Below are positions 5,286 to 7,976 of a stretch of 7,976 bases of DNA, one piece after another; within the stretch, counting starts at the first letter, position 1, and every line of letters starts with the position of its first letter. Where the stretch lies: assembly GCA_947367285.1 (NCBI GenBank), contig CANBDB010000069.1, forward strand, positions 1 to 7,976, in the 5' to 3' direction. Both the position numbers and the translations under genes were made by a program. The notes below the pieces were generated by a model, which ran no database searches, was not told where the DNA came from, and worked only from the letters and a program-made list of their open reading frames with translations. The stretch comes from an uncultured Clostridia bacterium (GTDB lineage Bacteria > Bacillota > Clostridia > Oscillospirales > CAG-272).

Positions 5286-5738
5286 CTACTTAATTTCTAT
5301 TTTGATAAGACGTTCATCTGCTTTTTCAAGATTGGTCTTAATAATCTCCACTCTGATATGCTCCTCGGGAATGGCGTAGGGAATATTCTCACTCCATTCC
5401 ACAAGACAAATTGAGCCATCGTCAAGATAGTCATAGTAGCCGATGGAGTAGAGATCGTCCTCATCGGTGATGCGGTACATATCGAAGTGGAATACACGTC
5501 TTGCACTCTTCGTGGGATATTCGTTAACGAGTGCAAATGTTGGGGAACGCACAAGCGCGTTTGGTGAGAACACTTTTGTGAAACCGCGCACGAAAGCCGT
5601 TTTTCCAACACCCAAGTCGCCGTAAAGGGCGATAAAAGAGGGAAGTGTGAGGTCAGTTTCAAGCTCTTTTGCGAGCGAAAAACCTACCGCTTCGGTCTCC
5701 TCGGGAGAATTTGTGATAATTTCTTTGTAGCTTTGCAT
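5286..5738 (-). CDS. tsaE: t6A biosynthesis ATPase TsaE
   Basis: A 150-residue P-loop ATPase that binds the TsaB-TsaD dimer and is needed for repeated cycles of t6A formation. The Walker A motif GDLGVGKT is at residues 40-47. SPTFALVNEY (65-74), FHFDMYRI (83-90) and the LVEWSENI (112-119) segment are all characteristic. The start at 5738 (MQSYKEII) gives the normal family length. A longer in-frame reading to 5846 would add 36 residues that lie entirely over the DUF896 gene in another frame and do not resemble TsaE. The ATG comes one base after the DUF896 stop codon (TAA-T-ATG). There is no good ribosome binding site, which points to translational coupling. Confidence 0.96.
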   Translation of the reverse strand: MQSYKEIITNSPEETEAVGFSLAKELETDLTLPSFIALYGDLGVGKTAFVRGFTKVFSPNALVRSPTFALVNEYPTKSARRVFHFDMYRITDEDDLYSIGYYDYLDDGSICLVEWSENIPYAIPEEHIRVEIIKTNLEKADERLIKIEIK

Positions 5739-5739
5739 A

Positions 5740-5955
5740 TTATTTGTTCTTTTTAGCAATTTCGGTAAACTTCTTTTTTGAGCCGTCGGGATACTGCACC
5801 ACGGTGGCCTCAAGCTGAGCGCCAAAGGACGCGCGGATTTCCGCAACGTACTCCATACGGAGCGCGTGCTGCTCCGCCTTTTCTTCCTCAGTAAGCTCGC
5901 GAACCTTTTGCTCGTGAGCGTAGTATTTTATTTTGTCAAGCTTTTCTCTTTCCAT
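5740..5955 (-). CDS. DUF896 (UPF0291, YnzC-like) protein
   Basis: A 71-residue, highly charged protein resembling B. subtilis YnzC. It has an N-terminal helical hairpin with LTEEEKAEQHALRMEYV (about residues 21-37), then IRASFGAQLEATVVQYPDG and a lysine-rich tail. Members of this Firmicutes family are small helical cytoplasmic proteins of unknown function. AGGAG is placed five bases before the ATG and overlaps the stop codon of the upstream ABC transporter gene. The next gene, tsaE, starts one base after its stop. Its position suggests co-transcription rather than a shown role in transport or tRNA modification. Confidence 0.9.
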   Translation of the reverse strand: MEREKLDKIKYYAHEQKVRELTEEEKAEQHALRMEYVAEIRASFGAQLEATVVQYPDGSKKKFTEIAKKNK

Positions 5956-5963
5956 TTTAACTC

Positions 5964-7724
5964 CTAATCGGTGAATGAATACATTTTATAAAGGTCTGCA
6001 TAAAGTCCGCCGCGTTCGATAAGCTCCTTGTGAGTGCCGCTTTCCTCAATGCCGTTTTCGGTGAGAACGAGAATTCTATCCGCATTCTTGATGGTTGTCA
6101 AGCGGTGAGCAACTGTGAATGTTGTTCTACCCTTGGCGAGCTTTTCAAGGGATTGCTGAATGAGGTATTCGCTCTCGTTATCGAGGGCACTCGTTGCCTC
6201 GTCGAGAATGAGGATTGGGGGATTCTTGAGGAACACACGGGCAATAGAAATTCTTTGCTTTTGACCGCCCGAGAGTTTAACTCCGCGCTCACCGACGTAT
6301 GTATCGTAGCCGTCGGGAAGTGTGAGAATGAACTCGTGCGCGCCCGCAAGTTTTGCAGCCTCAATAATTTCTTCGTCGGTACAGTTTGGCTTACCGTATG
6401 CGATATTCTCACGAACACTTCCGGAGAAGAGGTAAACGTCCTGTTGAACGATACCGATATGCTCGCGAAGAGATTTTTGTGTTATATTCTTGATATCCTT
6501 TCCGTCAACCAAAATCTTGCCGTCATTCGCCTCGTAGAAACGGGGAATAAGCGCACAAAGAGTGGTTTTACCGCCACCCGAAGGCCCAACGAGAGCCACA
6601 CTCTCGCCTGCCTTAACGTGGAGATTTAACTTGCAAAGAACGTTTTTCTCCGTGCCACTGTAACGGAACGTGAGGTTTTCAAAGGTGATTTCACCCTTAA
6701 CGTTTTCAATGGTTTCCGCGTCTTTAGAATCCTCGATATCGGGATCAATATCCATGATCTCGCAAAATCTTTCAATGCCCGTCATACCGCGTTGGAACTG
6801 TTCAGTAAATTCAACAAGACGGCGAATTGAGGTGAGAAGCATGCTCGCAAAGAGCATGAACGCGATAAAGTCCGCACTGCTGATTTTGCTGTCCGCGAGG
6901 AAGAACGCACCCGCAACCACAACGATAATGTAGAGCGCACCGTCAAAGAAACGTGTTGAGCTTTGGAAAGCTCCCATGTATTTGTAAACCTTCTTCTTAA
7001 CTTTTAAGAAGGATGAGTTACTCTTTTCAAACTTTTCAATCTCGGTGTCCTCGTTGGCAAAGGATTTTACCTCGTGAATACCTAGCAAGCTGTCTTCAAC
7101 CTGGGAGTTGAGCTCACCAACAATGCGGCGGCTCTCCTTAAAGCCCTCTTTCATCTTCGTTCTAAAGCGAGTCATACAAATGATCATCACGGGAACGATA
7201 GCGAATATGAGGAGTGTGAGGGGAACGTTTATCGTGCAAAGAATTGCAAAGGATGCAAGTATCTTAATACCTGCGATAAAGAATTCCTCGGGGCAGTGGT
7301 GTGCAAATTCGGTAACATCAAAGAGGTCGCTAGTAATTCTCGACATAAGAGTACCGATTTTAGTGTTGTCATAGTACGAGAACGAGAGCTTTTGAAGGTG
7401 GGTGAAGAAATCTCGACGCATGTCCGTTTCAATCTTTGTGCCCATAATGTGTCCTGTGGACGCCATGTAAAAGTAGGCGGCAGTATCTATAAGACGAAGC
7501 ACGAGATATATCACACCGCAGGTAATAATGAATTTTGGTGTGAGAGATGCAACGTCGGTCTCGGCTCTGCCCGTTATTTCACGCGCGATAAGTGGGAGAA
7601 CGATTTCAACTACCGTTGTCAGCGACGCGCAAAGAAGGTCGAGAAAAAGTATTCCTTTGTATTTTTTGTAATAGGGCAAAAATCTAAAAAGCAAATCGCC
7701 CTTTTTCTTCTTGTTTTCTTGCAT
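5964..7724 (-). CDS. ABC exporter half-transporter (fused permease and ATPase)
   Basis: A 586-residue protein with an N-terminal six-helix exporter domain (helices near 25-47, 65-87, 147-165, 167-185, 262-277, 284-302) and a C-terminal nucleotide-binding domain. All ATPase motifs are intact: A-loop Tyr355, Walker A GPSGGGKTT (380-388), Q-loop Gln428, signature LSGGQ (484-488), Walker B ILILDE (504-509), D-loop SALD and H-loop His540. This is the MsbA/LmrA-type multidrug and lipid exporter architecture, which works as a dimer in the cytoplasmic membrane. No partner half-transporter is adjacent on the downstream side, so a homodimer is likely. The substrate cannot be read from the sequence. AGAGAGG seven bases upstream supports the ATG at 7724. 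It lies 57 bases after greA, with no obvious terminator in that gap. Confidence 0.95.
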   Translation of the reverse strand: MQENKKKKGDLLFRFLPYYKKYKGILFLDLLCASLTTVVEIVLPLIAREITGRAETDVASLTPKFIITCGVIYLVLRLIDTAAYFYMASTGHIMGTKIETDMRRDFFTHLQKLSFSYYDNTKIGTLMSRITSDLFDVTEFAHHCPEEFFIAGIKILASFAILCTINVPLTLLIFAIVPVMIICMTRFRTKMKEGFKESRRIVGELNSQVEDSLLGIHEVKSFANEDTEIEKFEKSNSSFLKVKKKVYKYMGAFQSSTRFFDGALYIIVVVAGAFFLADSKISSADFIAFMLFASMLLTSIRRLVEFTEQFQRGMTGIERFCEIMDIDPDIEDSKDAETIENVKGEITFENLTFRYSGTEKNVLCKLNLHVKAGESVALVGPSGGGKTTLCALIPRFYEANDGKILVDGKDIKNITQKSLREHIGIVQQDVYLFSGSVRENIAYGKPNCTDEEIIEAAKLAGAHEFILTLPDGYDTYVGERGVKLSGGQKQRISIARVFLKNPPILILDEATSALDNESEYLIQQSLEKLAKGRTTFTVAHRLTTIKNADRILVLTENGIEESGTHKELIERGGLYADLYKMYSFTD

Positions 7725-7781
7725 TTGTAAACCTCTCTTGTTTGGATAAAATAACGCCGATCCTTAGCGCTGTTTCGCTTA

Positions 7782-7976
7782 TCAGGAAATTTCCAGGATC
7801 GTCAGTTTGTATTCGCCGTCGGGTGCCATAACCTTGACGGTGTCGCCGACTTTACGACGCAGAAGCGCCGCGCCGACGGGGGATTCGTTGGAGATCTTGT
7901 TTTCCATTGCATTCGATTCCGTCGTACCCGTGATCTCGTATACTTCCTCTTCCTCAAGCTCGGAATCATACACGCG
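7782..7976 (-). CDS. greA: Transcription elongation factor GreA, C-terminal part (cut by window edge)
   Basis: Only the last 64 codons are present; the frame runs off the window and the 5' end lies beyond it. The visible part matches the FKBP-like C-terminal domain of GreA: YEITGTTESN (usually YxIVGxxEAD), KISNESPVGAALL, KVGDTVKV and the closing TILEIS. GreA binds in the secondary channel of RNA polymerase and stimulates transcript cleavage in backtracked complexes. The cleavage-active coiled coil is not in the window. A GTG at 7973 is internal, not a start. Two arginines replace the more usual Gly-Lys in ALLRRKVGD, and an acidic ELEEEE stretch precedes the beta-sheet. GreB or a related secondary-channel factor is a less likely alternative. 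Confidence 0.87.
   Translation of the reverse strand, partial: RVYDSELEEEEVYEITGTTESNAMENKISNESPVGAALLRRKVGDTVKVMAPDGEYKLTILEIS

Noticed and set aside
5739..5846. 36-residue N-terminal extension of TsaE
   Set aside because: The extension coincides with the DUF896 gene in another frame, does not look like TsaE, and the shorter form has the usual family length.
6030..6629. 199-codon + strand frame opposite the ABC ATPase domain
   Set aside because: It is antisense to a fully conserved nucleotide-binding domain with all motifs intact, so it is a shadow of that gene.
7725..7781. Possible terminator or promoter in the greA-ABC gap
   Set aside because: Only a short AGCGCT palindrome is present, with no T-run and no recognisable -35/-10 pair.
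7782..7976. GreA fragment as acquired DNA because it looks more GC-rich
   Set aside because: The fragment is short and highly conserved, so a local composition difference is not good evidence of transfer.

Overview
The window looks like a chromosomal piece of a low-to-moderate GC Gram-positive bacterium, most likely an uncultured gut-type Clostridia lineage. Reasons: strong AGGAG-type ribosome binding sites before most genes, consensus sigma-A promoters, a DUF896 (YnzC-like) gene of a family typical of Firmicutes, a lipobox lipoprotein, and the MEP isoprenoid pathway. This assignment is inference from gene content, not from a marker gene.

Left part, + strand (1-1680). A divergent, cysteine-rich TspO/MBR-type five-helix membrane protein (28-549) is followed by a 333-base gap. 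The gap holds a consensus promoter (583-612) and a short leader ending in a strong intrinsic terminator (676-714). After a further AT-rich stretch comes an orphan lipoprotein gene of no recognised family (883-1563). A 34-base imperfect copy of an internal piece of that gene lies directly after its stop codon. This part is visibly AT-richer than the rest and is the accessory section.

Right part, - strand (1687-7976), read from high to low coordinates: greA 3' end, a half-size ABC exporter, a DUF896 protein, tsaE, tsaB, rpiB, ispD, ispF, a 137-base gap, rpe, and a small hypothetical gene. From the ABC gene to ispF the genes are packed tightly: gaps of 1-25 bases, a 4-base ATGA overlap at ispD/ispF, and two identical TAA-T-ATG junctions. 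This suggests one operon with translational coupling. It combines t6A tRNA modification (TsaB, TsaE), two non-oxidative pentose phosphate enzymes (RpiB, Rpe) and two steps of isoprenoid precursor synthesis (IspD, IspF). The small hypothetical gene has its own near-perfect promoter just after rpe. Its transcript ends at a 13-bp hairpin (1653-1681) that also faces the + strand lipoprotein gene.

Most of the window is ordinary housekeeping. I do not see a convincing new multi-gene system. The points most worth a second look are the promoter/attenuator-like leader before the orphan lipoprotein, the decayed tandem repeat after it, and the cysteine-rich TspO relative. No tRNA, rRNA, CRISPR array, insertion sequence or phage gene was seen.
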